DNA of 64,000 nt, taken from assembly GCF_006542765.1 (NCBI RefSeq), contig NZ_SKCD01000001.1, positions 62,001 to 126,000 on the forward strand, in the 5' to 3' direction. The translations under genes and the position numbers were made by a program. This document shows positions 53,401 to 62,013 of the stretch, piece after piece (positions within the stretch are counted from its first letter, which is position 1; each line of letters opens with the position of its first letter). The stretch comes from Paenibacillus luteus (lineage in GTDB: Bacteria; Bacillota; Bacilli; Paenibacillales; Paenibacillaceae). The notes under the pieces are model-generated. The model worked only from the letters and a program-made list of their open reading frames with translations. It did not search any database and had not been told where the DNA came from.

Positions 53401-56400
53401 CCTTATAACGATCGTTAAGCAGTGTAACCTTAATTTCTTTGCCTGCCTCAGCACCTTTAATCACCGCAGAAGCATCTGCAAGTATTACCGGACCGATCGC
53501 AATCGCATTCAGATTAAAGCCTTGGTCTACGACTCGTACGCGCAGCGTATGGATGCCAGCCGTCAAAGCAATGGTATCCGAAGCGGTAGCCCATGTATCC
53601 CAACTGCCACTGCTAAGAAGCTCAGTGGTTGCCACAACTTGGCCTTCCGCAGCAAGCTGCGCCTTGGCCCCTTCATTCGTCGTCGAATACTGGTACGTAA
53701 TGCCGTATTCAGCGTCATCCGGCACTTGAACGACATAATCCATCCAATCATTCGGATCAGCGTAGCTTACGGCCGAGCCATTAACGAGCACGTTGTGCGC
53801 AGCCGTGAATTTGCTGGCTTCTAGAAGTGCCGGCAGCTGTACCGGAGCCGTCTCTGATTTGGAGAAGGCAATACTCTTCATGTTGTAATCGTTTTTGCTG
53901 ACGGACATCGTCAATTTGTGCGTACCTGCAGGAAGCGAGGTGCGAACGCGCTGATTCGCAAAATATTCCCACTGGTAAGTCGTTTGGTTCACGGGCAGCG
54001 TCACAAGCGGCTCACCATCGAGCTTAAAGCTGACCAAGCCATCCGTCTGGAAGCCAGCAAGCGCAAGATCGAGGTCGTATTCGCCAGCTTCCGCTACTTT
54101 AATTACATATTCAAACGAAGCCGTACCATTCGCTGCAAAGGAGCCCAGGTAACCGCCAGCATTAACCTGATATGCGCCTTCCGCCGATGCGAAGCGCGTA
54201 GCGTCTATCACCGCGGGTACTGCCGTAATTTGCGTACGGTTCCAGCGGTAAGTAGCCGCCGATTTAGCCGGGATAACCGCATCGATTTGCAAGCCGTCGA
54301 CCAAAATTTTGAATGGCTGCGGATCGTTGGTCTGATTAATGACGACCGTTACGATCTCCTTGCCGTCCGGGCTTGCAAAAGCAACGTTCGTTACCGTTGC
54401 CGCAGAGCCGTAGTTGCTGTCGATACGCACATAACCTGGTTTAACAAACTTCGTATACTGGCCCATCAAATAATATTCAGGCAGGAGCCAGTAGGCATCA
54501 GGATTGGAAGAATCCTGCACGACAGGCGTTGGATCTGGAATACCGACCCATTGATGCGCAGATATATCACTGTCGAGCATCGTCACCCAACTGTTGTAGC
54601 TTTTCGCGTAATTGCGGAAATATTGTGCAATCCGGTCAGCGCCGGTCGTTCCCCATACGGCACGCTCGGTCAAATATACGCTTTTTGCCGGGAACAGCTT
54701 CTGAAGCTCTGTCATCATCGACAGTTCGCCGCCGTAATCGTGAAACGCCGTTCCTTCAATGGCGTCGTATGCGCCTTCTAACGGGTTGCCCAAAATTTGA
54801 GCCGGATACGCCATCGTGTCGCCCGGATTATGGTCGAACATCCACAGCTTCACGCTTTTGATTTTGGCATTGCTGTTTTTATCCAGCTCTGCGCGAAGCA
54901 GCTTGGCGAGGCGTGATGCCTGCTGCCAAGACATGGCCGTGCTTGGATAATCAATTTCAAGCAAAGGCTCGTTTTGCAGCGTCATGCCTTCAAAGTAGAT
55001 GCCATGCTCCGCGTAAGCCTCCAAATATTTAACATAGTAGGTTGCAAGCACAGGCAGGTACTCTTCCTTCACCTGGCCTCTTATCATGCTGCCAGTCGTC
55101 TTCATCCAGCCCGGCGGGCTCCACGGCGAAGCAAAAAACTTCACATCCGGATTGATCGCCTGGATTTTCTTAACCGTAGGAATGATGCCGAAATCGATAT
55201 CCTTCTGAATCGAGAACTTCTTCAGTTCCACATCCGTCTCGCCCGCTGGCAAATCGTTATACGAATAGAACTTCTGTGCCGTGAAATCGGATGTGCCGAT
55301 CGTCAATCGAATTAGGCTCATGCCAATGCCGCTGTCCTTGTCAATCAGCTTGCGGAGCAGCTCCGTCTGCTTCTCTGGCGACATTTTCACAAGATTATGA
55401 ATCGTTGACTCCTCCATGGACGAACCGATGCCCAGCATCGTCTGGTACTGCTTGTCAGGATCAATCGTAATGGCAGTTGCTGCCGAACCGTTCGGAAGCG
55501 AAAGCGCCAAATTCGGCTGCTGCTCCAGCTTCTTGTCCCCCGCATGATAGCGGTCGGCGTAATACCATTTGCGGTCGCCCGCATCGCGTTCGCTCGAAAT
55601 CCATGACTCGACGGCTCCGTTAATGAGAGGAACTGCTCCTTCGCCGCCATTGCCCGGCCCCGGCTCCCCGCCGTCACCGCCTGCCGGCACATCGCCGGTA
55701 CGCGTAAATTCAACCCAGTTAAAGTTCATATCTCCTGCGATAAACTCGAGCCTCAGCTTTTGCATGCCTGCCTGACTGAGCACGATGTTATCTACAGTAG
55801 CCGTTTGCCAGCTTTGCCAGCCACCTGTAGAGCCTACGCTCAATGTACCCAGCGTCGCTCCGCCTTCTGTCTTGATCTTCATGCCTGTCGCTCCGCCGTT
55901 GCCTGCATAACGGAAAGCTACGCTGTATGTTCCCGGCTCATTCACCTTGACGGCGTAATCCAGCCACGCACCAGCTGCCGTCCAACCGATGTTTTTACCG
56001 CCGCCGGTATCCTGCGTATCCTCGGTGTTCAGACCGCTGCTTTTCGCCGAGAAGGCTTCTGCTTCCACCTTGCCCGGTATCGGCAGGGATGGCAGCTCCG
56101 GCTGCACAGGCTTGGCAGGCAGCTCCGGCGTCGCTTCTCCGCTCGCCAGACCATACCCTACAGGGAACAACAGGTTGGCGCTGTTCTCTGCTGTAATTGG
56201 ATAATTCGTCAAATAGAACGGCCATTTCATCGAGTTTTTCCCTTTGAACTCCTTATCGCCAATCAACACGTCAGCGACGCCCTGGCCTTCTGTTCCTGGC
56301 AGCCAGGCGGCAACCAAGGCATCCCAGTCATCCATTTGGTCCGCAATCGTAAGCGGACGGCCGGATACGAGCACGACCACAATCGGAATGTTCGGGTCTG

Positions 56401-58036
56401 CTGCGCGAATGTTCGCGATCGTAGCCAGGTCTTCCTCGTCAAGGTTCAGGCTTGTGCGGTCACCCGCCGATTCTGCGTAAGGCGTTTCGCCAACGACCGC
56501 AATTGCTACGTCATACCCCGCGGCTCCGCGGCCGTGTTTGTTATACGTCACCTGCTTCGAAGCGCCTGCAACTTCTTTTAAGCCTTCATATATTGTCGTT
56601 CCGGTTGTAATCGCACCGGAAGCGCCCTGCCATGTGATCGACCAGCCGCCGGACTGGTTGCCGATATCGTTCGCATTTTTGCCAGCAACGAAAATCTTGT
56701 CCATATCCTTCAGCTGCGACATAATCGGCGTACCGTTCACAACATCGTTTTTCAGCAGCACGAGCGATTCCGCAACAGCTTGGCGCGCCAGCTTGCGATG
56801 CTCGGGGGTTCCGAATTCACTGGTCAAGTCCGGGTCCGTCTTTGGATGCTCGAACAAACCGGATGAGATTTTCACTTTCAAAATCCGCAGCACAGCATCG
56901 TCAAGACGCTCCTCCGTAATGCTGCCTTCCTTCACAAGGCTAATGAGATGATTCAGGCTTGCCTTCCAATCACCCGTCAGCATGAACATGTCCACGCCTG
57001 CGTTGACGGACATCAACAGCTGATTCCTCAAGCCACTAACCGCTTGGCCCTCCTGATTGCGGTTAATTTGCTGAATAGCATTGTAGTCCGAAATAACAAA
57101 ACCCTTAAAGCCAAGCTCGCCTTTCAGCACATCGGTGAGCAGCCTCTGGTTGGCATGCATTTTGAGTCCTTGAATGCTGTGGTAGGAGGCCATCACCGTT
57201 TGTACACCTGCATCAATCGCAGCTTTGTACATATCCAGATCACTCGCGATCAGCTCATCCTCCGTATATTTCGTTACGTTTCCTTGGTTCGTGCCGTTAT
57301 CCGTATAGCCCTCGCCTAGAAAATGCTTCGCTGCGCCTACGACATGCTTCGTCTGGCTGCGTTCCTCGGCAGTCGCTCCTTGCAGCCCCTGAATATAGGC
57401 CGCGCCGAGCACCTTGGAAATCGCTTGATTGCTGCTGTAGCCTTCATATGTACGGCCCCAGCGTATGTCCTGCGGTGCAGCGATCGTCGGCGCAAAATCC
57501 CAATTCGCACCGGTTGCCCGGATTTCCTTGGCCGTTGCTGCTCCGATTTGCCTCATCAGGTCAGCATTGTTTGCTGCGCCGAGGCCAATATTATGCGGAA
57601 ACAACGTCGCTCCCTTCACATTGTTATGGCCATGCACGCCATCCACGCCATACAGCAGCGGAATGCCCAGCCGTGTGGATAACGCTCCGTCCTGGTAACC
57701 GTCAATCAACGTCTGCCAGTTCTCGCGCGTGCTGTCCTGCTGCCTGCCGCCGGGGAATGATCCCCCGCCGCTAAGCACAGAACCGATGAAATAATGCTTT
57801 ACTTCCTCCGGTGTAATATTGGACTTCTCCGGCTGTATCATTTGTCCTGCGCGTTCCTCCAGTGTCATTCTAGAAAGCAAGTCCGCTGCCCGGGCATCCA
57901 CGCTCTTCGCTGGATCCAAATACGCCGGAAGCAATCCCGCAGACTGCGTCAGAGGCGCCGCGCCGACCGACAATAAACTTGTCATCAGCGAAACGACCAA
58001 CAGCATTGCCGTCATCATGGATATCTTTCTTTTCAA
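50489..58036 (-). CDS. S-layer-anchored GH3-GH30 fusion glycoside hydrolase, 2515 residues
   Basis: The modules in order are: signal peptide (1-27); a GH3 domain of about 590 residues with nucleophile Asp317 in GFVISDYNA and KHFLGEG; a CBM6-like module (657-780); a GH30 domain (about 805-1300) with acid/base Glu1023 in LQNEP and nucleophile Glu1124 in YLTER; several more CBM6-like modules interrupted by Ig-like repeats; a chitobiase C-terminal-type module (YYTTDGTLPSS); a Thr/Pro linker; a beta-rich module; and three SLH domains ending ...IMYAIYNK. The start is a TTG at 58036, 6-7 nt after GAGGAGGG. GH3 plus GH30 suggests stepwise breakdown of a beta-glucan (beta-1,6 or beta-1,3) at the cell surface, though GH30 also includes xylanases. 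It stands alone with its own terminator. Confidence 0.93.
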   Translation of the reverse strand: MKRKISMMTAMLLVVSLMTSLLSVGAAPLTQSAGLLPAYLDPAKSVDARAADLLSRMTLEERAGQMIQPEKSNITPEEVKHYFIGSVLSGGGSFPGGRQQDSTRENWQTLIDGYQDGALSTRLGIPLLYGVDGVHGHNNVKGATLFPHNIGLGAANNADLMRQIGAATAKEIRATGANWDFAPTIAAPQDIRWGRTYEGYSSNQAISKVLGAAYIQGLQGATAEERSQTKHVVGAAKHFLGEGYTDNGTNQGNVTKYTEDELIASDLDMYKAAIDAGVQTVMASYHSIQGLKMHANQRLLTDVLKGELGFKGFVISDYNAIQQINRNQEGQAVSGLRNQLLMSVNAGVDMFMLTGDWKASLNHLISLVKEGSITEERLDDAVLRILKVKISSGLFEHPKTDPDLTSEFGTPEHRKLARQAVAESLVLLKNDVVNGTPIMSQLKDMDKIFVAGKNANDIGNQSGGWSITWQGASGAITTGTTIYEGLKEVAGASKQVTYNKHGRGAAGYDVAIAVVGETPYAESAGDRTSLNLDEEDLATIANIRAADPNIPIVVVLVSGRPLTIADQMDDWDALVAAWLPGTEGQGVADVLIGDKEFKGKNSMKWPFYLTNYPITAENSANLLFPVGYGLASGEATPELPAKPVQPELPSLPIPGKVEAEAFSAKSSGLNTEDTQDTGGGKNIGWTAAGAWLDYAVKVNEPGTYSVAFRYAGNGGATGMKIKTEGGATLGTLSVGSTGGWQSWQTATVDNIVLSQAGMQKLRLEFIAGDMNFNWVEFTRTGDVPAGGDGGEPGPGNGGEGAVPLINGAVESWISSERDAGDRKWYYADRYHAGDKKLEQQPNLALSLPNGSAATAITIDPDKQYQTMLGIGSSMEESTIHNLVKMSPEKQTELLRKLIDKDSGIGMSLIRLTIGTSDFTAQKFYSYNDLPAGETDVELKKFSIQKDIDFGIIPTVKKIQAINPDVKFFASPWSPPGWMKTTGSMIRGQVKEEYLPVLATYYVKYLEAYAEHGIYFEGMTLQNEPLLEIDYPSTAMSWQQASRLAKLLRAELDKNSNAKIKSVKLWMFDHNPGDTMAYPAQILGNPLEGAYDAIEGTAFHDYGGELSMMTELQKLFPAKSVYLTERAVWGTTGADRIAQYFRNYAKSYNSWVTMLDSDISAHQWVGIPDPTPVVQDSSNPDAYWLLPEYYLMGQYTKFVKPGYVRIDSNYGSAATVTNVAFASPDGKEIVTVVINQTNDPQPFKILVDGLQIDAVIPAKSAATYRWNRTQITAVPAVIDATRFASAEGAYQVNAGGYLGSFAANGTASFEYVIKVAEAGEYDLDLALAGFQTDGLVSFKLDGEPLVTLPVNQTTYQWEYFANQRVRTSLPAGTHKLTMSVSKNDYNMKSIAFSKSETAPVQLPALLEASKFTAAHNVLVNGSAVSYADPNDWMDYVVQVPDDAEYGITYQYSTTNEGAKAQLAAEGQVVATTELLSSGSWDTWATASDTIALTAGIHTLRVRVVDQGFNLNAIAIGPVILADASAVIKGAEAGKEIKVTLLNDRYKEELTASNWSISGYAGTVVESVYRADDHTAKLVIGGSAARDYDTDQTVTVTASVYEAASGSMGQSMKTKVVFKAINDPETLTLSESSLPYGVNGKELTVTLNGGTFVPDKLSAITLTGTAVSLGGVSLRGAELLSPTRVKLTLNWNEKVYYNELALQVNVPVQAYDDSTGGSALTAAAALLGTENVKTPMDLLAFDSLDKFNRINGFNVTGTGSASRLTQIDAGDYADYLVNVPTAGEYVVTFKATSNGQAMNGIILEAQDGAVRRTLTVPNLYNQVVEMRTVIALGEGSQKLRLAAGASGYELRGIKFEPYAIQVMDESAAMKIEAESYSRADAAAVQSQMSGETLLFKNVGFIAAAGSLYYDVDIAKTAFYKVTYRYATPQGGVSGTLSVNGEKLSTTPLGASGGWDTYTETSGIVKLAEGAQEIQFTSNNDGANLDWITLEETEETAPVAEGSVAIPRASLKAGTYKGSQRVVLTSVTEGAAIYYTTDGTLPSSGNGQLYTGELTLKDLAVLRTIAVKAGMKDSYVAPFTYIISAGEEPTVPTPTPTTAPSPSPSTAPTPTPTSGGPVATPPAATPTATAGGLKVIAAPAPVLDAASGLGKTTVSQAQIDAVVKQAQSGNVQQVKIEVSAVSGAKGYEVQLPKEAISEAKLSVQYEIQTDTGTVIVPSHMLNSLPAGAKNVSIVIANADKAKLSEEARTAIGSRPAVELNLYVDGVKVEWSNADAAVHVSLNYALSANEAPSAEHVTVWHIDGTGKVTAVPSGKYDQSKGAVVFTVNHFSAYGVVLVHKSFDDLGKHAWAKQAVEVMASKGIINGVSDKAYAPAQNVKRADFITLLVKTLGLSANASGNFSDIASDAYYYDAVAIAKKLGIVNGRSDGSFDPNAAITRQEMFAMTARAIEASGKKLGAGNAQQLAAFSDLGKLAAYAADSAALLVANGIVKGDGSKLNPLGHTTRAEAAVIMYAIYNK

Positions 58037-58253
58037 CCCAAACCCTCCTCAAAGACTGAAATAGTGGTCTCTTCGCCACGACTGCTTCACCTCGCGAATG
58101 ACAGCCATAGACAAGATTATCTCCAAGTATAAAAGTGATGGCGGTTTGAAACTATGGCGCATTCTTGCGATCATGTGCGTTGTTTTTTCGTATTTTGCAA
58201 ACGGTTCCATATCCGCACGAAGTTTTGCAGAAATAGACAACATTCCTCAAAAT
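58037..58253. other. Intergenic region between divergent giant hydrolase and terB-like genes
   Basis: This region of about 220 bp holds the ribosome binding site of the hydrolase at its left end. I see no clear promoter for the hydrolase and no repeat or operator palindrome. Confidence 0.4.
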
Positions 58254-58283
58254 TTGCTAATTGGTACCAATAGAAACTACAAT
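58254..58283 (+). promoter_or_regulatory. Possible sigma-A promoter of the terB-like gene
   Basis: TTGCTA (58254-58259), an 18-nt spacer and TACAAT (58278-58283) lie 42 nt before the start codon. The match is moderate. Confidence 0.5.
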
Positions 58284-58324
58284 AGAGGTATAGCATCAAA
58301 AAAGAACAAAGGAGGCTGCGATAA

Positions 58325-58771
58325 ATGAGTTCATTTTCTTCATGGCTGCAAAGCACCAAGCAAGGACTAAACGATCAGGTCAAGAAATTAAAAAATAAAG
58401 ATTTTATGGACGCGGTCGTCGCGGGCTGTGCAATCGTTGCAGGAGCTGACGGTTCCATCAGTTCCGCTGAGAAACAAAAGATGGCCGGCTACATCAGCCG
58501 CAGCGAAGAGCTAAAGGTATTTGATATGACCGATGTGATTAACCGTTTCAACCATTACGTAGGCAACATTGAGTTTGACGGCATGATCGGCAAGCAAGAA
58601 GCGCTTAAGGCGATTGCCAAATTCCGCAGCAAACCGGAAATCGGCCGTGTTATCGTCGGCGTGTGCAGCGCTATCGGCGCCGCAGACGGCGATTTCGATA
58701 TGCAAGAGCAGGCTGCCGTTCGTGACATCTGCAACACGCTAGGACTGAACCCAAGCGAGTTCAGCCTGTAA
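58325..58771 (+). CDS. terB: TerB-family tellurite-resistance/stress protein
   Basis: The product is a 148-residue all-helical protein with the paired metal-binding-like helices of TerB: VAGADGSISSAEKQKM in the first half and IGAADGDFDMQEQAAV in the second. The family is linked to tellurite resistance and a broader metal-sensing membrane stress response. The ATG follows AAAGGAGG. It is a single-gene unit; TelA- and XpaC-like proteins are encoded 2-4 kb away on the other strand. Symbol given by family, not by proven role. Confidence 0.9.
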   Translation: MSSFSSWLQSTKQGLNDQVKKLKNKDFMDAVVAGCAIVAGADGSISSAEKQKMAGYISRSEELKVFDMTDVINRFNHYVGNIEFDGMIGKQEALKAIAKFRSKPEIGRVIVGVCSAIGAADGDFDMQEQAAVRDICNTLGLNPSEFSL

Positions 58772-58780
58772 GAGCATAAG

Positions 58781-58883
58781 GCAAGCAAAAACGCCTTCGG
58801 CGTCCTTAAGACGCTGAAGTAGCTTTGTCGGTGAAATATAAGACTTCTTTATCATGTAAAACATATAAAGTCTTATCTTTCAA
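58781..58883. repeat. Dispersed structured repeat, copy 2
   Basis: The core near 58788-58842 matches copy 1 at 18.2 kb over about 55 nt. It has the CTTC-GCGTC...GACGC-GAAG nested hairpin. It is followed by AAATATAAGACTT ... AAGTCTTATCTTT, a longer perfect hairpin in which the centre differs from copy 1 while pairing is kept. Confidence 0.7.
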
Positions 58884-59030
58884 GGTGAAACGGTTATCGC
58901 CATCCTTTAGTGGCGCGGCGCGTTTCATTCCGAGAAATATAGAGAAGGGATAGCGAAATGATATCCTCTCCTATATTTCAAGGTGAAACGGCTAACCGCC
59001 GTCCTTTGGTGGCGTGGCGCGATTCATTCA
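58884..59030. repeat. Two tandem hairpin units (TGAAACG...CG-TTCA) with a variable hairpin between
   Basis: Units at about 58884-58930 and 58982-59029 share TGAAACGG, an inner CGCC-TCCTTT-GGCG stem-loop and a closing CG(T/A)TTCATTC. Between them AAATATAGAGAAGGGATA pairs with TATCCTCTCCTATATTT. Differences between the units (A/G opposite T, for example) keep the inner stem paired. The loop TCCTTTAG is shared with the 58788 and 18234 units, so all belong to one family. Confidence 0.65.
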
Positions 59031-59038
59031 TATATTGC

Positions 59039-59090
59039 AAAAAAGAACCTCCAAAAGCCACAGGAAACTGGGCTTTGAAGGTTCTTTTTA
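59039..59090. terminator. Bidirectional intrinsic terminator
   Basis: AAAAAGAACCT-CAAAGCC pairs with GGGCTTTG-AGGTTCTTTTT around an ACAGGAAACT-type loop. It serves the convergent terB-like and thymidine kinase genes. Confidence 0.85.
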
Positions 59091-59144
59091 GTTAGCGATG
59101 CCACTTATTTGAAATACACTTTTTACCACCGAACCGTTGAGCTG

Positions 59145-59735
59145 CTACTCCTTGCGAAACGCCTCATTGTAGCAGCGCCTGCATACCGGCTTGTAATCTT
59201 CATTGCCGCCGATCTGGATTTGCTCGCCCGCATTCATTGGCTGTCCGTCCAAATAACGGATGACCATCGTCGCCTTGCGGTCGCAAAACCAACAGATCGT
59301 CTTGATCTCTTCAATTTTATCCGCTTGAACGAGCAGGTTATAGCTTCCCTCGAACAGCTGATTTTGAAAATCATTTTTGAGCCCAAATGCCATCACCGGT
59401 ATATTAAGCTCGTCCACCACCTGCGTAAGCTCCAGGATATGGTGCTTCTTCAAAAACTGCGCCTCATCAATAAGCACGCAGTAGATTTTGGAAGGTACCG
59501 CCGCAGCCACGCGCTCCTTCACGCTGTCATATAGATTCGTCGTATCCAGCACCGGAATCGCTTCCCGCTCAAACCCGACTCGTGAGCCTACTCGGTCCAC
59601 GCCGCCTCGCGCGCTGACGGAAGGCGAGTAGATCAGCACCTGCTTGCCCTGCTCCTCATAATTGTGAGCAACCTTAATAATTTCAAATGATTTTCCGCTG
59701 TTCATCGTGCCGTATTTGTAATAAAGCTGTGCCAA
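59145..59735 (-). CDS. tdk: Thymidine kinase (type II)
   Basis: The product is a 196-residue enzyme that phosphorylates thymidine with ATP in nucleotide salvage. The P-loop GTMNSGKS, Walker [10 protein letters not shown], the lasso region [17 protein letters not shown] and the structural zinc ligands CWFC and CRRC are all present. The real start is a TTG at 59735 (L-A-Q-L-Y-Y read as Met-Ala-Gln...), 6 nt after GGAGGAGA, not the TTG 15 nt earlier that contains the ribosome binding site. A TATAAT lies upstream (59768-59773, minus strand). Confidence 0.95.
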   Translation of the reverse strand: MAQLYYKYGTMNSGKSFEIIKVAHNYEEQGKQVLIYSPSVSARGGVDRVGSRVGFEREAIPVLDTTNLYDSVKERVAAAVPSKIYCVLIDEAQFLKKHHILELTQVVDELNIPVMAFGLKNDFQNQLFEGSYNLLVQADKIEEIKTICWFCDRKATMVIRYLDGQPMNAGEQIQIGGNEDYKPVCRRCYNEAFRKE

Positions 59736-59824
59736 CCAAATCTCCTCCAAAAACAGTCAATGCTCCTATTATACAGGAAGCGGCGGCATGAAACGATTAG
59801 AACTTGCAGAGTTCCCTCATGCCG

Positions 59825-60385
59825 CTATGAACCGATGCCTAGAAGCTTTGTTTTGGCTTCGCCATAGGCTTTGACGATTTGCTGTATTTTTTGAAACTCC
59901 GGATCAGTGGGTCCCAAATCAGCCATAAACATCCGGTGCAAAATTTGATTATACATATTTTGACGGGTTTCCATGAGCTCGACCTCCAGCCGAATCAAAT
60001 CCTCCAGATCATTCTCCTCAATGAGCCGCTCGATATCAAGCGATTGATCCAGAGGCCGGGGCTCCTCGTCAAAAATACGGTCGGAGCGGCCGCCAAGCCG
60101 CGGCAGCTCCTCATATTCGGCTTCCTGGTGACCCAGAGGAATTGAAGTATTTAACTCCGAGAGAATAATCCCCTCCTTAGCCAGCATGACCTGGAACGGC
60201 CGGTGCTGAAGCAGATCGGCAATGACGAGCCTGCTCATATCCTTGTTGCGGATAAGCGAGGAATCGAAAGGATGAAGGACCCATTGCTGCTCGCGGTAGA
60301 ACAGGTTGAAGGTAAACCATTCACCGCCGTATATATAGCGAACATTGATATTTGACTCCGAAATAATTTCATAGGTAAACTCCAA
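59825..60385 (-). CDS. Unrecognised 186-residue protein
   Basis: The TTG start at 60385 is 8 nt after GGAGGTAA. The first 100 residues look like alternating beta strands (FTYEIISES, VRYIYGGEWFTFNLFYREQQWVLHP in part). A middle acidic linker (RIFDEEPRPLDQ) leads to a helical C-terminus with many Glu, Met and Ile. No signal peptide or membrane helix is visible and no catalytic motif. It precedes tdk by 90 nt in the same direction. A hairpin without T run (around 59779-59825) lies between them. Confidence 0.7.
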   Translation of the reverse strand: MEFTYEIISESNINVRYIYGGEWFTFNLFYREQQWVLHPFDSSLIRNKDMSRLVIADLLQHRPFQVMLAKEGIILSELNTSIPLGHQEAEYEELPRLGGRSDRIFDEEPRPLDQSLDIERLIEENDLEDLIRLEVELMETRQNMYNQILHRMFMADLGPTDPEFQKIQQIVKAYGEAKTKLLGIGS

Positions 60386-60459
60386 ATGGATTACCTCCGA
60401 TCAGCTAGTATAATATAATTAAGATTATACCAAATCAGAGATAGCCACTACTAGCCTCT

Positions 60460-60639
60460 TCAAAAAACGCCCGGCTGGTCCACGATGGCTTCTGCTCTTT
60501 CGGAGCTTGCGACGACAATTAAAACGACAAGCAGCGCTGCTAAGACAATCCCGCTAATCATGGCGTAATCACCTCGTTTTTTCTTTAAGGCTATGCCGCC
60601 AGCATTCTTTTTATGAGCCATATCCTCCATTTTATTCAT
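60460..60639 (-). CDS. Small single-span membrane protein (about 59 residues)
   Basis: A start at 60639 (MNKMEDMAHKKNAGG) has GGAG 7 nt upstream. A basic stretch (ALKKKRGDYA) precedes one hydrophobic helix (ISGIVLAALLVVLIVVA) and a short polar tail ending DQPGVF. A shorter form from an internal ATG (60561, 6-7 nt after GAGGTGAT) is possible. Family not recognised. Confidence 0.5.
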   Translation of the reverse strand: MNKMEDMAHKKNAGGIALKKKRGDYAMISGIVLAALLVVLIVVASSERAEAIVDQPGVF

Positions 60640-60756
60640 TATTAGACTCCATAAGCGGCATATAACCGGCCATAGCTGTCCGATTAGCAAAAACAGTCGT
60701 TTCGCGGAAAGCTTGGCATCCTCTGCTGTATTGCCTTTATCATTGTGTTTATTTAT

Positions 60757-60788
60757 GCAAAAAAAGACGAGCCCAAGAGAGCTCGTCC
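60757..60788 (-). terminator. Intrinsic terminator of the telA-like gene
   Basis: GACGAGC(TC) pairs with G(AG)GCTCGTC around a short loop. In the leftward direction it is followed by eight T. It lies about 20 nt after the stop at 60810. Confidence 0.85.
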
Positions 60789-60809
60789 GTCATGCGTAAG
60801 TTGAAAATA

Positions 60810-61904
60810 TTACTCCAGAAAGCCTTTGGACGCTGAACTCGGAAGCTCCGATTGAGCTGCTCCCGAACCCCCTTGAATGCCTAAACGCTGGCCAACCTTT
60901 TGGTTGATTTGCGTCATTTTCTCCGTTTGCTGCGATACCGTTTGGATGATTTGGCGGTTTGAATTCTCGTACTTGTCCATTGCCGAGAACAAATCGGACA
61001 TTGCCCGCTCTACCAGCTCCATGCTCATGGCCGGCTTGGTCAACGCTTGATTGGCTTTTTCGCTTGTTTCGTTCAGCAGTCGTGCATTTTCGGCAAATTG
61101 GTTGCCCAACATCTCATTCGTTGAATTGACCGCTTCGATTGCTTTCATCTGATCATCGATCGCACTTGCGATCAAGACCGATACCGACATCAGATGCTGC
61201 GTTTTGTCTATGGAGCTGTCTAGGGCATCCATCAGCTTGTCATTCGTGTCATTAATAATATCGGTTGCCGCAATCGCCTGCTGATACAGCATAATCATTT
61301 CCGTATACGTCTGAAGCTTGGTCACGACCTTGCGAAGGCCCCGCTCCAAATGCGTTTTCCGGTGTTCATTCTCGGGCTTCGCAATCTCATCCTCGAACAT
61401 CTTCTTCAGGCGGTTGCCATATTCTACGAGCAGTTGCAAATCATATACGTTATCCAGACTGCTGCGCTTTAGATTTCTCATATGCACGACATTCTCTTCC
61501 AGATTATCACGACCGTCGCGCAGCGACTTTACGATGACTTGCACATTTGTTTTAGCCGATTGGTATTTGTAAATGTAGTTTTTCATCGGCGCTTTCCGCA
61601 TCAGCTTCTGCACAAGCGTCAATTGCTTGCTTCGGCTTAAGTCCTCAACCTCGCTGCGCAGCTTCAGCATGTTGTTTGCTACCTCGGATCGTTTGCCGGA
61701 CATGAGGTCAGACAGTGGTCTCTCCAGCATCGTCAGCGTCTGTCCGGAGCGCTCCAGCGTCTTTTGCCCTTTTTTCGTGATTTCATCCATTAGCGTATCG
61801 AGATGCATCGCATCCGTTGTCGCTACCTTCTGCATCGTGCTTTGTACTTCCTGCTCCAGCTTCTGAAGATCCTCGTTTCTTATCTGTACGAGTTGTTGTG
61901 CCAT
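60810..61904 (-). CDS. TelA/YaaN family toxic anion resistance protein
   Basis: The product is 364 residues, almost entirely helical with long coiled-coil stretches, no membrane helix. It matches the TelA family by architecture (RNEDLQKLEQEVQ at the start, NYIYKYQSAKTNVQVIVKSL in the centre, QLLVEYGNRLKKMFEDEI and the C-terminal QTEKMTQINQKVGQRLG). TelA proteins are tied to tellurite and cell-envelope stress, mechanism unknown. The ATG follows GGGGAAATGG. It is downstream of an XpaC-like gene, the same arrangement as xpaC-yaaN in Bacillus subtilis. Confidence 0.9.
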   Translation of the reverse strand: MAQQLVQIRNEDLQKLEQEVQSTMQKVATTDAMHLDTLMDEITKKGQKTLERSGQTLTMLERPLSDLMSGKRSEVANNMLKLRSEVEDLSRSKQLTLVQKLMRKAPMKNYIYKYQSAKTNVQVIVKSLRDGRDNLEENVVHMRNLKRSSLDNVYDLQLLVEYGNRLKKMFEDEIAKPENEHRKTHLERGLRKVVTKLQTYTEMIMLYQQAIAATDIINDTNDKLMDALDSSIDKTQHLMSVSVLIASAIDDQMKAIEAVNSTNEMLGNQFAENARLLNETSEKANQALTKPAMSMELVERAMSDLFSAMDKYENSNRQIIQTVSQQTEKMTQINQKVGQRLGIQGGSGAAQSELPSSASKGFLE

Positions 61905-62013
61905 TATCCATTTCCCCTTTCGTTAATCAGTAATACGGTCACTTAATCCATTAGGCTCCATTGAATTAGTACAACGGTAGGTTAGCTAGTAAACGTGTAG
62001 TCATTCGGTAAGA

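Noticed and set aside
53918..54781. Plus-strand open frame of 287 codons opposite the GH30 region
   Set aside because: Antisense to conserved GH30 sequence, basic and low-complexity, no start signal.
58781..59030. Riboswitch interpretation of the hairpin cluster
   Set aside because: The hairpins lie downstream of stop codons rather than in a 5' leader, and I recognise no known aptamer core; a repeat family fits better.
59779..59830. Hairpin AGCGGCATGA...TCATGCCGC as terminator of the 186-residue protein gene
   Set aside because: The stem is good but no T run follows on the minus strand and the tdk -10 box lies directly beyond, so terminator status is unsupported.
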